Assembly (NCBI GenBank): GCA_013327885.1
Contig: JABUMY010000002.1
Location: 403,544-467,543 of the forward strand
Source of the DNA: Flavisolibacter longurius
Lineage (GTDB): Bacteria > Bacteroidota > Bacteroidia > Chitinophagales > Chitinophagaceae
DNA: 64,000 nucleotides
Reading direction: 5' to 3'
Shown: positions 17,705 through 26,629 of the stretch, piece by piece
How positions within the stretch are numbered: the stretch's first letter is position 1
Layout: each line of letters starts with the position of its first letter
Translations under genes and position numbers: made by a program
Notes under the pieces: model-generated
The model's database searches: none
Told to the model about the DNA's origin: nothing
What the model saw: the letters and a program-made list of their open reading frames with translations, nothing else

Positions 17705-20164
17705 TTATTGGCCGATGTTGATGCCGCTGCCACCGCTTTGCTGGGCTCTTTTGGCTTCTTCTTCGGCTGCCGTGCTGCGTTGCTTGGCGGCTTTTACCGT
17801 GGTGCTGCCAAATCGCCAGCTAAAGTTTATTTTGAACTGCCGCATTTCAGGCTGAATGTTTACCCTTGTAACCTGGCCGGCAAAATCCGATGTGGCGCGG
17901 ATCTTAAACGTATGCAGGATATCGCTGGCAGAAACTTTTACCGTGCCGTTGCCACCAAAGATTTGCTTTTGCAGGCCAATGTCCATAAAGCCAAAACCTT
18001 TTGATTTGAACGTTCCCTGGAACACGGTTGGCGCAATGTAAACGCCACTCAGTTCGGCCGTCCAGGTTTTAGCAAAGCGAATGCTGTTCTGCGCATAAAG
18101 TGTCGCACCAAACGCATTGACATCAATGATGCGGCCATTGCCAAAATTGGCGCGGTTCATACTGTAGTTGGCATTCAGGTTGGCAAACAAGCTGTAGGCC
18201 TTGTACTGCAAAGGGTAGCTTACATTCAGGCTTACAATATCCTGCGTTGCCAGGTTGCGGCTCATCATCACCGATTTGGAACCGTCTGCCGTATCAATGA
18301 TCTGTGTAAACAGGTCCGAAATATGGCTATAACCCAGCTTGGTGGTGAGGCGGTATTTGCGGATGTTGGTCAGCTCAAAGCTGTTAGTGAACTGCGGTCG
18401 CAGGTTGATGTTTCCTTTCATCACCGAGTACTCATCCAACTTGAATTCAAAGGGGTTCAGGTTCTGGTAAGCCGGGCGGTCAATGCGACGGCTGTAGCTT
18501 ACACTCCACTGGTCCATGGGGTTTTTGTTGAAGGTCACCGCGGCACTGGGGAAGAAGTTGGTGTAGTTACGGTCGAAGCCCGATTGCATCGGTACATAGC
18601 CCGAACCATCTTTGCGTTCGCCGGTGGATTTGCCCTTGGCAATGGTATTCTCCACACGAAGACCGCCCTGCACCATCAAACCTTTGTAGGCTTTGTTCCA
18701 GTTTACATAAACAGCGTTGATGTTTTCGTCGTAAACAAAACGGTTGCTGCGTTCGCGGTCAAATACATTGCCCGAAGAGGTTACGTCGAAGCGACGGAAA
18801 TCGTTATCGGTTTTTACAAACGAAACCTTGCCGCCAAGTCCCAGCTTGCCACCTTTGAAGTTTTGTTCGTAATCGATCTTACCCGAATAAATATCGATAT
18901 TGGTAGGAGCGATCATCTGCACGATCACGGAGCGCAGGAAAGTAGTTCCGTTCGGGGCAAAATAATAGTTCGGCTGGTACTGGTCGTTGTTGTTTTTAAA
19001 ATAGCCTTTATCTGCATTCAGCATCAGGCTTTTGCCATCGGTACCCAGAAAGTTGTAATTCAGGTTGATGTTATAGCTGTTGCGTTTCAGGTTGCTGCTG
19101 TTGTCTGCCACCAGGATCCTGTCTACCACGCCGGTTGGCACGTAGGAGATAGGCGTACTGTTGGTATTGGTCATTTTAGGGTCGGAATAGTTAGCATTGA
19201 ACAAAACACCGATCGATGATTTTTTGTCCAGTGTATAATCGGCACCTACCCGTACGTTATGACTCAGGTTGTCGTAGATCATGCGGCCTTTTTGGTTAAA
19301 GGCCGTATCCAGCACTGTACGGTAAAATTCCATGTTGTTGTTGGTAGGACCTGTGGCGTAGCTGTAAGTACCATAAAGGTTGATGTTCTTGTTGCGGTGG
19401 TTGAGGCTCAGGCCTGCGTTGTAGCGGGAAAAGGTCCCCACGGCATAACCGGCGTTTACCGAACCATTGGTGCCATAAGCCCGGTTCTTTTTCATGCGGA
19501 TGTTGATGATGCCCGCATTACCGGCTGCTTCAAACCGCGCCGATGGATTGGTGATGATCTCGATGGACTCTACCTGCGATGATTGTGTTGACTTCAGGAA
19601 GTTAGCCAGGTCCGAACCGGAGAGCGGTGAGGGACGGCCGTCGATGTAGATCTGCACGCCGTTCTTGCCGTTCACCGAAAGATTTTCGTCCTTGTCAACC
19701 GTTACACCCGGCGATTTGCGCAGCAGTTCCAGTGCATCGGAACCCGCGGCATTGATGGTGCCTTCTACATTGAGAACTGTTTTATCAGCCCTTACTTCGA
19801 TCATTGGCTTGCGGGCCGAAACCGTGATGGCGGCCATGTCGCCGCTCACTTTTTTTACGGTCAGTGCCGGTGCGGTTACATTGGTGCTGCCAACGCTAAA
19901 AGGAGTTGATAGTGCCTGGTCGTGCCCAACGTGGCTGACCATAATGCGGTATTCGCCCTGCCCGATGTCCTGGAAAACATAACCGCCATTGCCACCGGCA
20001 ACCGCCAGCTTTACAACGGCCGTATCTTTTGCTTTGACCAGCGCAACTGTGGCACCGGAAAGTGCGGCACCCGCATCGTCTTTTACAAAACCGGAAATGG
20101 TTTGCGCCTGGAGGGTAGTAAAGCCAGCGAGCAGAAGGAAGAGGAAAAACAGTCTCATATTCAT
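17705..20164 (-). CDS. Outer-membrane beta-barrel receptor (CarboxypepD_reg, plug, OMP barrel)
   Basis: An 819-residue outer-membrane protein of the TonB-receptor-like family. After signal peptide MNMRLFFLFLLLAGFTTLQAQ comes a CarboxypepD_reg-like domain (TISGFVKDDAGAALSGATVAL), then a plug-like domain with ALELLRKSPGVTVDKDENLSVNG and VQIYIDGRPSPLSG. A long barrel of the OMP_b-brl type ends INFSWRFGSTTVKAAKQR with a charged, Gly-rich tail. Substrate unknown. Start at 20164 (or Met at 20158); the longer frame upstream has no signal peptide and spans the promoter. Upstream of the LytS/LytTR pair on the same strand. Confidence 0.88.
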   Translation of the reverse strand: MNMRLFFLFLLLAGFTTLQAQTISGFVKDDAGAALSGATVALVKAKDTAVVKLAVAGGNGGYVFQDIGQGEYRIMVSHVGHDQALSTPFSVGSTNVTAPALTVKKVSGDMAAITVSARKPMIEVRADKTVLNVEGTINAAGSDALELLRKSPGVTVDKDENLSVNGKNGVQIYIDGRPSPLSGSDLANFLKSTQSSQVESIEIITNPSARFEAAGNAGIINIRMKKNRAYGTNGSVNAGYAVGTFSRYNAGLSLNHRNKNINLYGTYSYATGPTNNNMEFYRTVLDTAFNQKGRMIYDNLSHNVRVGADYTLDKKSSIGVLFNANYSDPKMTNTNSTPISYVPTGVVDRILVADNSSNLKRNSYNINLNYNFLGTDGKSLMLNADKGYFKNNNDQYQPNYYFAPNGTTFLRSVIVQMIAPTNIDIYSGKIDYEQNFKGGKLGLGGKVSFVKTDNDFRRFDVTSSGNVFDRERSNRFVYDENINAVYVNWNKAYKGLMVQGGLRVENTIAKGKSTGERKDGSGYVPMQSGFDRNYTNFFPSAAVTFNKNPMDQWSVSYSRRIDRPAYQNLNPFEFKLDEYSVMKGNINLRPQFTNSFELTNIRKYRLTTKLGYSHISDLFTQIIDTADGSKSVMMSRNLATQDIVSLNVSYPLQYKAYSLFANLNANYSMNRANFGNGRIIDVNAFGATLYAQNSIRFAKTWTAELSGVYIAPTVFQGTFKSKGFGFMDIGLQKQIFGGNGTVKVSASDILHTFKIRATSDFAGQVTRVNIQPEMRQFKINFSWRFGSTTVKAAKQRSTAAEEEAKRAQQSGGSGINIGQ

Positions 20165-20203
20165 CGTATTAGCGTAAACAATTGGTTTGATAGTATCGAG
20201 GCA

Positions 20204-20211
20204 CAAACCTA
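20204..20211 (-). promoter_or_regulatory. -7 element of the outer-membrane receptor promoter
   Basis: The minus strand reads TAGGTTTG, a perfect TAnnTTTG, 39 bases before the chosen ATG at 20164. It supports that start over the upstream in-frame codons. Confidence 0.5.
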
Positions 20212-20382
20212 AAAAAGCGGCAAGGGGGGTAAAAATCTGTTTCACCAAATTGGTTTTTGGCAGGACGAAACGGGCGGGCAACAAACAAACGAAAGCATTG
20301 GCCCCGCCTGCTGGCACATTATTTTAAACAACCTATCCGCAGCCCTTGCTGCACAATTGATCTGTTTTCAAACCCTGAAGAA

Positions 20383-21309
20383 ATGATGAAAAACACTGTG
20401 CCTCACAAGATTATCGCCACAACAATTTTTTTGCAGCTTTGCTTTTTTTCTTTCGTTAACCCGGTACAGGCACAACAGCTTTCCGTTGATACGGAAGTTC
20501 CCAAGCCCGAACCCACCAACATCTTGCCCCGGGCCAGCGACAGCGGCCAGGTGTACCGCATGAACTACTGGCGGTCGCTGGGATTTAGTGCACTGGCAAC
20601 GGCCGCCAATTTGTACGCCATCCCCAACCTCATAAAAGATAAAAAGCCCCTGACCGATGCGGAGCTGCAGGCGCTTAACCCCAACATCTTTTCTGATTTT
20701 GACAAATGGGCGCTGAACCAGGATATTGACCACGACCGGAGAGGTAAGATCGATGTTACTTCCGACCGGATACTGACCCTTACCAGCGTGGGTGCCGCTG
20801 CCCTTTTCCTGGATAAAAAGATCCGCAAGGACTGGCTGCGCATCCTCACGCTTTACGTGGAAACCAGCGGTGCCACGTTTAGCTTTTACAATTTTTCGCC
20901 CTTTGGTGCGCTGTTCAACAACAAGATCCGTCCGCTGGCTTATTACGACAACTTTCCGCTGGAGCTGCGCAAGGACGGCAACTCCCGCAACTCATTTTAC
21001 AGCGGGCACGTAGCTAACGCGGCCGCCTCCACGTTTTTTATGGCCAAAGTGTACAGCGATTACCACCCGGAACTGGGCGGGAAAAAATACCTCTTGTACG
21101 GACTCGCCACCCTGCCGCCGCTGCTCATTAGTTATTTACGGGTAAAAGCCCTGTTTCATTTTCCTACCGACTGCCTGGTGGGATTGATCATTGGCGGCTC
21201 GATGGGTGTGCTGGTGCCGGAAACGCACCGCATTAAAAACAAAGGCTTTTCCCTGGGCATGGCCAGCATGTCGGATGTACCGGCGGTGGCGCTGAAATGG
21301 AAGCTGTGA
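20383..21309 (+). CDS. PAP2-superfamily phosphatase, exported
   Basis: A 308-residue protein with signal peptide (cleavage near VQAQ, residue 31) and the three PAP2 phosphatase motifs in order: NKIRP (about 180-184), SFYSGHVA (His209) and LRVKALFHFPTDC (His259, Asp263). PAP2 enzymes remove phosphate from lipid phosphates such as phosphatidate or undecaprenyl pyrophosphate at the outer face of the inner membrane. The first motif is shortened relative to the K-x6-RP consensus. ATG 20383 is chosen because the upstream extension lacks a signal. Substrate is not determinable. Confidence 0.82.
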   Translation: MMKNTVPHKIIATTIFLQLCFFSFVNPVQAQQLSVDTEVPKPEPTNILPRASDSGQVYRMNYWRSLGFSALATAANLYAIPNLIKDKKPLTDAELQALNPNIFSDFDKWALNQDIDHDRRGKIDVTSDRILTLTSVGAAALFLDKKIRKDWLRILTLYVETSGATFSFYNFSPFGALFNNKIRPLAYYDNFPLELRKDGNSRNSFYSGHVANAAASTFFMAKVYSDYHPELGGKKYLLYGLATLPPLLISYLRVKALFHFPTDCLVGLIIGGSMGVLVPETHRIKNKGFSLGMASMSDVPAVALKWKL

Positions 21310-21382
21310 TGGGGCCGGCGGGGCAGGTTTTTCGAAAACATGCTGTTCCCCGCCCCAATATTTTGTTTCTTTGTCCCAACCT

Positions 21383-21964
21383 ATGTTCGAACTCCTCTTT
21401 CAGAAATTTGATGAAAAAGTGCAGCTCACTCCGGAAGAAAAGGAGTTGAGCAAATCCTTTTTTTTGCCAAAGAAATTGCGCCGGCGCCAGTATCTTTTGC
21501 AGGAGGGTGATCCCTGCCGCTACATTGCTTTTGTAGAAAAAGGCATGCTCCGCTCGTACAGCATCGACGAAAAAGGCCTGGAGCACATTATACAATTTGC
21601 GTTTGAAGGCTGGTGGATCTCCGACCAGTATTCTTTTCTCACTGGCGAGCCGTCCACTTATACCATCGATGCGCTGGAAGATTGCGAGCTCCTGCTGCTT
21701 TCCAAAGCGGCCGAAGAAGAACTGATGGAAAAAGTGCCGAAGATGGAACGCTTTTTTCGCCTCCTGCTGCAAAACAGCCTCATTGCCACCCAAAGCAGGC
21801 TGGTAAGCTCCCTGAGCCAACCGGCCGAAAAGCGGTACAACGACCTGGTAAATTCCTGCCCCACCATTCCGCAGCGGGTACCGCAGCACATGATGGCTTC
21901 CTTCCTGGGCATTACACCGGAAACCCTGAGCCGCATTCGCCGAAAAGTGGCCAGCGGAGCGTAG
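21383..21964 (+). CDS. Crp/Fnr-type cyclic-nucleotide-binding regulator
   Basis: A 193-residue regulator. The N-terminal cNMP-binding fold (about 10-120) includes QYLLQEGDPCRYIAFVEKGMLRSYSIDEKG (in two parts). The short C-terminal segment contains a helix-turn-helix (VPQHMMASFLGITPETLSRIRR), so DNA binding is likely. The family in Bacteroidota is small and rarely tied to cAMP; the usual phosphate-binding signature is not clearly present. The ATG at 21383 is preferred over a TTG at 21371. It stands alone, with a divergent repeat-rich spacer downstream. Confidence 0.88.
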   Translation: MFELLFQKFDEKVQLTPEEKELSKSFFLPKKLRRRQYLLQEGDPCRYIAFVEKGMLRSYSIDEKGLEHIIQFAFEGWWISDQYSFLTGEPSTYTIDALEDCELLLLSKAAEEELMEKVPKMERFFRLLLQNSLIATQSRLVSSLSQPAEKRYNDLVNSCPTIPQRVPQHMMASFLGITPETLSRIRRKVASGA

Positions 21965-21978
21965 AGAACCGAAGACCA

Positions 21979-22164
21979 GATGAACAAGGAATAACGAATT
22001 TCGAAGGATTTTTCGTTCATCTTTTCCTTCACTTACAAACAAGTTTCGATTGTGTAATAGAATGAACAAAGGACAGTTCTTCCATATTCGATATTCCTTG
22101 TTCCTTGTTCATCTGTTCGATATTCATCTTCTCCCTACTCACCACTCACCATTCACCACTCACC
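21979..22164. repeat. Composite heptad locus: GAACAAG-class inverted pair plus an ACTCACC arm
   Basis: The left arm 21979-22006 (GATGAAC, AAGGAAT, AACGAAT) and right arm 22084-22125 (ATATTCC, TTGTTCC, TTGTTCA and relatives) are inverted. They are followed at 22137-22164 by four ACTCACC/ATTCACC units of another class. Together they fill most of the 308-base gap between the Crp-like gene and the dioxygenase gene. Confidence 0.65.
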
Positions 22165-22229
22165 ACCCCATTGACCTACATCAACGGCATTTCTTGCCCC
22201 ATCGCAAGGGCTGGGCTTTTTCGCAATGG

Positions 22230-22237
22230 TAGCTTTG
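22230..22237 (+). promoter_or_regulatory. -7 element of the dioxygenase promoter
   Basis: TAGCTTTG, a perfect TAnnTTTG, 35 bases before ATG 22273. No -33 element at standard spacing was seen. Confidence 0.45.
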
Positions 22238-22272
22238 CTTTTCAATCGGGTGCAGCAAATTCACAATCGCAC

Positions 22273-23172
22273 ATGGAAAGAAAAAAGTTTATCAAATCAA
22301 TCCTGTTAGGAGGTATCGCTATGAGTTCGTTATCCGCATTTAACCGCTTTACATCATCACTTCAGCCCAATGGCTATACCATGCCGGTGTTGTTTATCGG
22401 GCATGGTTCGCCCATGAACGGTATTGAGCATACGGAGTTCAGCAATTACTGGAAGCAGCTGGCGCAGGACCTTCCGGTACCCAAAGCGGTATTGGTGGTA
22501 TCGGCGCACTGGCTTACAAAGGGGACACGCATCACGGCGATGGATTTTCCGGAAACCATCCATGATTTTGGCGGCTTTCCGCAGGAACTTTTTGATGTGC
22601 AATATCCCGCTCCCGGCGATGCAGCCCTGGCACAGGAAACCAAATCGCTGATCCAGTCCACGAATGTGGAACTGGACCACGACTGGGGACTTGATCACGG
22701 CGCCTGGACCATTATCCGGCACATGTATCCAAAGGCTGATGTACCCGTGCTGCAGTTAAGCATCGACTACAGCAAAGGCCCGCAGTACCATTACGAGCTG
22801 GCCAAAGAGCTGGCAGCGCTCCGCCAAAAAGGAGTGCTGATCGTGGGCAGCGGCAACATGGTGCACAACCTGCGGATGGTGCACATGCCCAACCGTCACC
22901 TCGATGATTTCAACAAGGAATACGCCTACGACTGGGCGGTGGAGATGAACGAAATTTTTAAGAACAAGATCAGTAACGGTGATCACCAACCGCTGATTCA
23001 ATACGAGAAACTGCACAAAGCAGCCACGCTGGCCATTCCCACACCCGATCACTATTATCCCCTGTTGTATACCTTGGGCTTGCAGGGTAAGGGTGAAGAA
23101 GCAACCATCTTTAACGACAAATTGTTGGCCGGTTCGTTGAGTATGACTTCGGTGAAGATCAGCGCAGCATAA
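22273..23172 (+). CDS. DODA-type extradiol dioxygenase (YgiD-like)
   Basis: A 299-residue member of the LigB/DODA superfamily, related to E. coli YgiD, a 4,5-DOPA extradiol dioxygenase. Metal-binding His residues are in FIGHGSPMN (His44) and VVSAHW (His79), with further conserved segments DHDWGLDHGAW and VGSGNMVHNLR. An N-terminal hydrophobic stretch (about 8-22, after MERKKFIKS) resembles a signal peptide or a Tat-like leader without the twin arginine. The true substrate is unknown. The gene is monocistronic, with its own terminator. Confidence 0.88.
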   Translation: MERKKFIKSILLGGIAMSSLSAFNRFTSSLQPNGYTMPVLFIGHGSPMNGIEHTEFSNYWKQLAQDLPVPKAVLVVSAHWLTKGTRITAMDFPETIHDFGGFPQELFDVQYPAPGDAALAQETKSLIQSTNVELDHDWGLDHGAWTIIRHMYPKADVPVLQLSIDYSKGPQYHYELAKELAALRQKGVLIVGSGNMVHNLRMVHMPNRHLDDFNKEYAYDWAVEMNEIFKNKISNGDHQPLIQYEKLHKAATLAIPTPDHYYPLLYTLGLQGKGEEATIFNDKLLAGSLSMTSVKISAA

Positions 23173-23192
23173 TAATACAAGAATTAATTTTT

Positions 23193-23226
23193 AAAAGGAC
23201 GTGCAGCCATTGTGCGTCCTTTTTTG
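23193..23226 (+). terminator. Terminator after the dioxygenase gene
   Basis: The stem AAAAGGACG pairs with CGTCCTTTT, with extra TGCA/TGTG pairing inside, and is followed by T residues. It starts 20 bases past the stop. Confidence 0.75.
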
Positions 23227-23315
23227 TTGTGCTCAATTGGCTGAAGAGCCCGCCACTGCTGTATTTTTTTACTGTTTCAACGAAACTATTCGTAACTTAA
23301 AGCAAACCTTTGTTT

Positions 23316-24200
23316 ATGAAACCAACGCTACTCATTGGCTGCGCCCTGCTGGGGGGAACGGCTGCGCATGCCCAAGTTTCGCTTCTCCCTTACGCCGGTT
23401 TTGAACAGTCACACAATTCGCTCCGCTACGGCAGCGGGTATTCGGCTTCAGACATTAACGGCAACCTCAAAGCCGGCCTTCGTGCCGACTACCGCTTAAA
23501 GGGCGGCCACAGTCCGTTCATTAATCTTACCACCAGCCCGGCGCCGGTAAGCTATCGGTTCGACAGGGCCGGTTCGCTCCTGGATGCGGCGGGTGCCGTA
23601 CAGGGTAATTTGCAGCTTCGCCTTGAAGCCGGTTACCTGTACAACAGCAAGCCAATTGCCCTGGGCAAAAAAAGAGCGGCTTCGCCACAAAACCAGGAAG
23701 GGGTAACGGTGACCCGTGTACGAAAAAGCAGTTGCGGCACCTACACCTACCAGTCGCGTTGCGGCTCCAAAACAAAAACAATCCGGCAGTTAACAGAAAA
23801 TGGGCCGCTGAACCTGCGCCTGCAGCCGGCACTGGCACTGGCTTACCTGCCTTCCGCCGGGGAAACGATCCAATCTTCTGCCAGCGGCTTTACTTACACT
23901 GCCGGCACCTGGAAAACGGCCGTTGTGCCTTCGCTTGGTTTTGCCTTTGCCAAAGGCGACAAGCCCCTGTTTACCCTGACGGCCTTTTACACCCGTGCCC
24001 TTGGCCAGCGGGAAGAAACAGCCTTCACGCAGGTGGAAAGCAAAACGGTGCAAACGCCCTTGCGGCAAACATCGGCCACCTGGGGCCTGGGCCTGGGCTT
24101 TCCCATCAGCTTTGCCAGGCAAAAGGCTGTAAAAAGAATTGTCGTATCTGAACGGCGGGAATACCGGGCTAAAACCTACAAACGCTGTGTAAGGCTGTAA
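23316..24200 (+). CDS. Secreted outer-membrane beta-barrel-like protein, unknown
   Basis: A 294-residue product with signal peptide MKPTLLIGCALLGGTAAHAQ and alternating beta-strand segments (YRLKGGHSPFINLTTSP, NLQLRLEAGYLYNSKP, PLNLRLQPALALAYLPS, PLFTLTAFYTRALGQ, ATWGLGLGFPISF), as expected for a small outer-membrane barrel. A central loop contains two Cys (SSCGTYTYQSRCGSK) that could form a disulfide. The basic tail after the last strand is unusual for a barrel, which normally ends in an aromatic residue. No family recognised with confidence. Start is ATG 23316 rather than the TTG two codons earlier. Confidence 0.65.
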   Translation: MKPTLLIGCALLGGTAAHAQVSLLPYAGFEQSHNSLRYGSGYSASDINGNLKAGLRADYRLKGGHSPFINLTTSPAPVSYRFDRAGSLLDAAGAVQGNLQLRLEAGYLYNSKPIALGKKRAASPQNQEGVTVTRVRKSSCGTYTYQSRCGSKTKTIRQLTENGPLNLRLQPALALAYLPSAGETIQSSASGFTYTAGTWKTAVVPSLGFAFAKGDKPLFTLTAFYTRALGQREETAFTQVESKTVQTPLRQTSATWGLGLGFPISFARQKAVKRIVVSERREYRAKTYKRCVRL

Positions 24201-24250
24201 GCCAACCGGCGCTCAACCCCACATCCCTTTACACCCGTTTATAACCACCC

Positions 24251-24282
24251 GTAAAAAGGCAGCAGGCATGTTGCCTTTTTAC
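24251..24282 (+). terminator. Terminator after the barrel gene
   Basis: An 11-bp perfect stem (GTAAAAAGGCA and TGCCTTTTTAC) with a 10-base loop and a T-rich 3' side, 50 bases past the stop. Confidence 0.75.
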
Positions 24283-24445
24283 GTTTATTTTTCGGGGCAA
24301 AACGGCGGCGTGCAGCGTTTTTGCCGGAGATATTGTTATATAAACCCGGGCTGCAGAAATTGCACGCCACAGGTCCGTTTGGCAAAAGAAAGCCCTGTAG
24401 CCCGCCAGAATGCAGATATTTGCGCCATTCTACCCGGGAAAATTA

Positions 24446-26458
24446 ATGAACAACGCTATGAGAGGTGTATTGACCCTGTTCCTGCTTTTTCTTTCGGTGG
24501 CGCTTTCGGCGCAAACCACCTGTACCAACCCAGGGCAAACACCTGCAACGGCTTTCCCGGTTTGCGGTACCGGCACATTTAACCAGGCATCGGTGCCGCT
24601 TTGCGGGGGCAGACGAATGGCTTATAAAAGTTGCGGCAACGACCTGCTAACCGATATCAATCCCTATTGGTACAAGTTTACCTGCTTCCAAAGCGGCACG
24701 CTGGGTTTTACCATTACGCCCCTCGACCTAAATGAAGATTACGACTGGGAACTGTATGATATCACGGGTCGTAATCCCGACGATGTATTTACCGACGCCA
24801 ACCTGGTGATCAGCAACAACTGGAGCGGCGAGGCCGGCACCACCGGCGCTTCTGCAGCCGGCACGCAATTATTTGTGTGCGGTGGCTACGGCAAACCGCT
24901 TTTCAGCCAGCGGCCACAATTGATCGCCGGGCATAATTACCTCTTGCTGGTAAGCCATTTTACGAATACACAAAGCGGTTATAAGCTGGATTTTGGCGGC
25001 GGCACGGCGGTGATCACGGACAACATTACCCCGCACATGCAAAAAGTGGAAGCGGCTTGCGGGGGCGATGAGCTGCGCCTGAAGCTGAACAAAAAAATGA
25101 AATGTAGCAGCATTGCCGGCAACGGTTCTGATTTTTACATTATGCCAGGGAACATTCCCGTGACGGTCAGCACCGGCTTTGGCTGCACCGGGCAGTTTGA
25201 TACCGATTCGGTGATCCTGAAACTGTCTACCTTTTTGCCGCCGGGCAATTACACGCTGCACATCAAAAAAGGCACTGACAACAACACCATTCTTGATTAT
25301 TGCGACCGGCCCATTGCCGATAACGAAACACAGGCCTTTACCATTCCGCCCAAGGCACCTACACCCATGGACAGCCTGGCTGCCCTGGCCTGTGCACCGG
25401 TGGAACTGCGGCTCATCTTTCAAAAACCCATTCTTTGCGCCAGCGTTACCACAAGCGGCAGCGAGTTTGTGCTGAACGGCACTTACCCCGTTTCGGTAAC
25501 GGCCGCCGATCCTGTTTGTGGTACCAATGGCACCACAAAAGAACTGGTGCTGAGACTTTCGAAACCACTGCTGGATGCCGGCAATTTTGAGCTCCTGCTG
25601 CAAAGGGGTACCGATGGCAACACCCTGCAGGACGAATGCGGCGAAGAAACACCCGTGGGATCACGCCTTCTCTTTTCGGTAAAAGACACGGTGAACGCCG
25701 CCTTTACCTACGCTATCCGCTATGGCTGCGAAAAGGATTCGGTGGATTATTTTCACCCCGGTGACAATGGCGTAACCACCTGGAAGTGGAGCCTAGACGA
25801 AGGCCAGGGAAGCAGCCTGCAAAATCCTGTTGGCATCTATTCTGTTTTTAACCAGAAAAAAATTCAACTCTCTGTCGACAATGGCTTTTGTTCCGATTCC
25901 AGCGAGCAAACCGTTGTGCTGGATAACTTTCTGAAGGCAGACTTCAACGTGTTTGAGGACAACTGTCCCAACGAGCCGGTAACCTTTACCAGCCTTGCAC
26001 AGGGCCGTATCGCCAGCCACCTTTGGGAGTTTGGCGATGGCGGTACGGCAGTGGCCCAAGACCCGGCTTATAGCTATGCCGGTCCACAGCAGTATACCGT
26101 TTACCCGGTGCGCTACACCGTGGTGGATGATATTGGCTGCCGGCAAACCGTGACAAAGAACATCAATGTTTTTCCGAGCTGCCTGCTGGCCCTGCCCACA
26201 GCCTTTACACCCAACGGCGATGGCAAGAACGATGCGTTCCGTGTACTGAATGCCGTGAAAGCAGAAGACCTGGAGTTGCTCGTGTTCAACCGCTGGGGAC
26301 AACATATCTTCCGGACAAAAGACTGGAAAAAGGGCTGGGACGGAAAGATCAAAGGCGAACCCCAATCCACCGGCGTGTATGTGTGGCTCCTGCGTTACAC
26401 CAACCGCGATACCAAACAAAAGATAGAGCAAAAAGGCGTGGTAACGCTGATACGGTAA
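24446..26458 (+). CDS. Surface protein with PKD domain and T9SS-type (CHU_C) C-terminal domain
   Basis: A 670-residue exported protein. Signal peptide RGVLTLFLLFLSVALSAQ is followed by a domain with many Cys (about 20-200) and two repeated segments (about 200-305 and 305-415) that share a pattern such as CGGDELRLKLNKKM with ILDYCDRPI and the equivalent CAPVELRLIFQKP with LQDECGEET. A PKD-like domain (FTSLAQGRIASHLWEFGDGGTA, in parts) precedes the C-terminal gliding-motility-associated domain (about 585-670: LPTAFTPNGDGKNDAFRV to ending VVTLIR). Such domains direct secretion by the Type IX system and surface attachment. Start is ATG 24446 or 24458. Confidence 0.9.
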   Translation: MNNAMRGVLTLFLLFLSVALSAQTTCTNPGQTPATAFPVCGTGTFNQASVPLCGGRRMAYKSCGNDLLTDINPYWYKFTCFQSGTLGFTITPLDLNEDYDWELYDITGRNPDDVFTDANLVISNNWSGEAGTTGASAAGTQLFVCGGYGKPLFSQRPQLIAGHNYLLLVSHFTNTQSGYKLDFGGGTAVITDNITPHMQKVEAACGGDELRLKLNKKMKCSSIAGNGSDFYIMPGNIPVTVSTGFGCTGQFDTDSVILKLSTFLPPGNYTLHIKKGTDNNTILDYCDRPIADNETQAFTIPPKAPTPMDSLAALACAPVELRLIFQKPILCASVTTSGSEFVLNGTYPVSVTAADPVCGTNGTTKELVLRLSKPLLDAGNFELLLQRGTDGNTLQDECGEETPVGSRLLFSVKDTVNAAFTYAIRYGCEKDSVDYFHPGDNGVTTWKWSLDEGQGSSLQNPVGIYSVFNQKKIQLSVDNGFCSDSSEQTVVLDNFLKADFNVFEDNCPNEPVTFTSLAQGRIASHLWEFGDGGTAVAQDPAYSYAGPQQYTVYPVRYTVVDDIGCRQTVTKNINVFPSCLLALPTAFTPNGDGKNDAFRVLNAVKAEDLELLVFNRWGQHIFRTKDWKKGWDGKIKGEPQSTGVYVWLLRYTNRDTKQKIEQKGVVTLIR

Positions 26459-26625
26459 CGTGAGACGAGAAACGAAAGACGTCAAACGTCAGATGAGAAA
26501 CGTGAAACGGTTATGTAACTCATTTCATCTCCTTTCTTATTTGCATTGGCTGTTCAACTTGAAAACTCATGAACCCGTAAACTCGTGAACTTCTCTCGTC
26601 TGACGTCTGACGTTTCTCGTCTCAC
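26458..26625. repeat. Paired heptad arms (ACGTGAG class) enclosing an octad array
   Basis: The left arm 26458-26506 has seven units (ACGTGAG, ACGAGAA, ACGTCAA and others) beginning on the last base of the stop codon. The right arm 26598-26625 has units GTCTGAC, GTTTCTC, GTCTCAC in inverted sense. Between them, 26556-26595 has five 8-base units (AACTTGAA, AACTCATG, AACCCGTA, AACTCGTG, AACTTCTC). The locus lies between two convergent genes. Confidence 0.75.
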
Positions 26626-26629
26626 GTCC

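Noticed and set aside
18323..19219. Long frame of 298 residues on the plus strand inside the outer-membrane receptor gene
   Set aside because: It mirrors the receptor on the opposite strand and its translation has no domain or plausible composition.
24283..24445. Small RNA gene between the barrel and surface-protein genes
   Set aside because: Some G/C-rich pairing is present but there is no consistent fold, promoter and terminator combination to support it.
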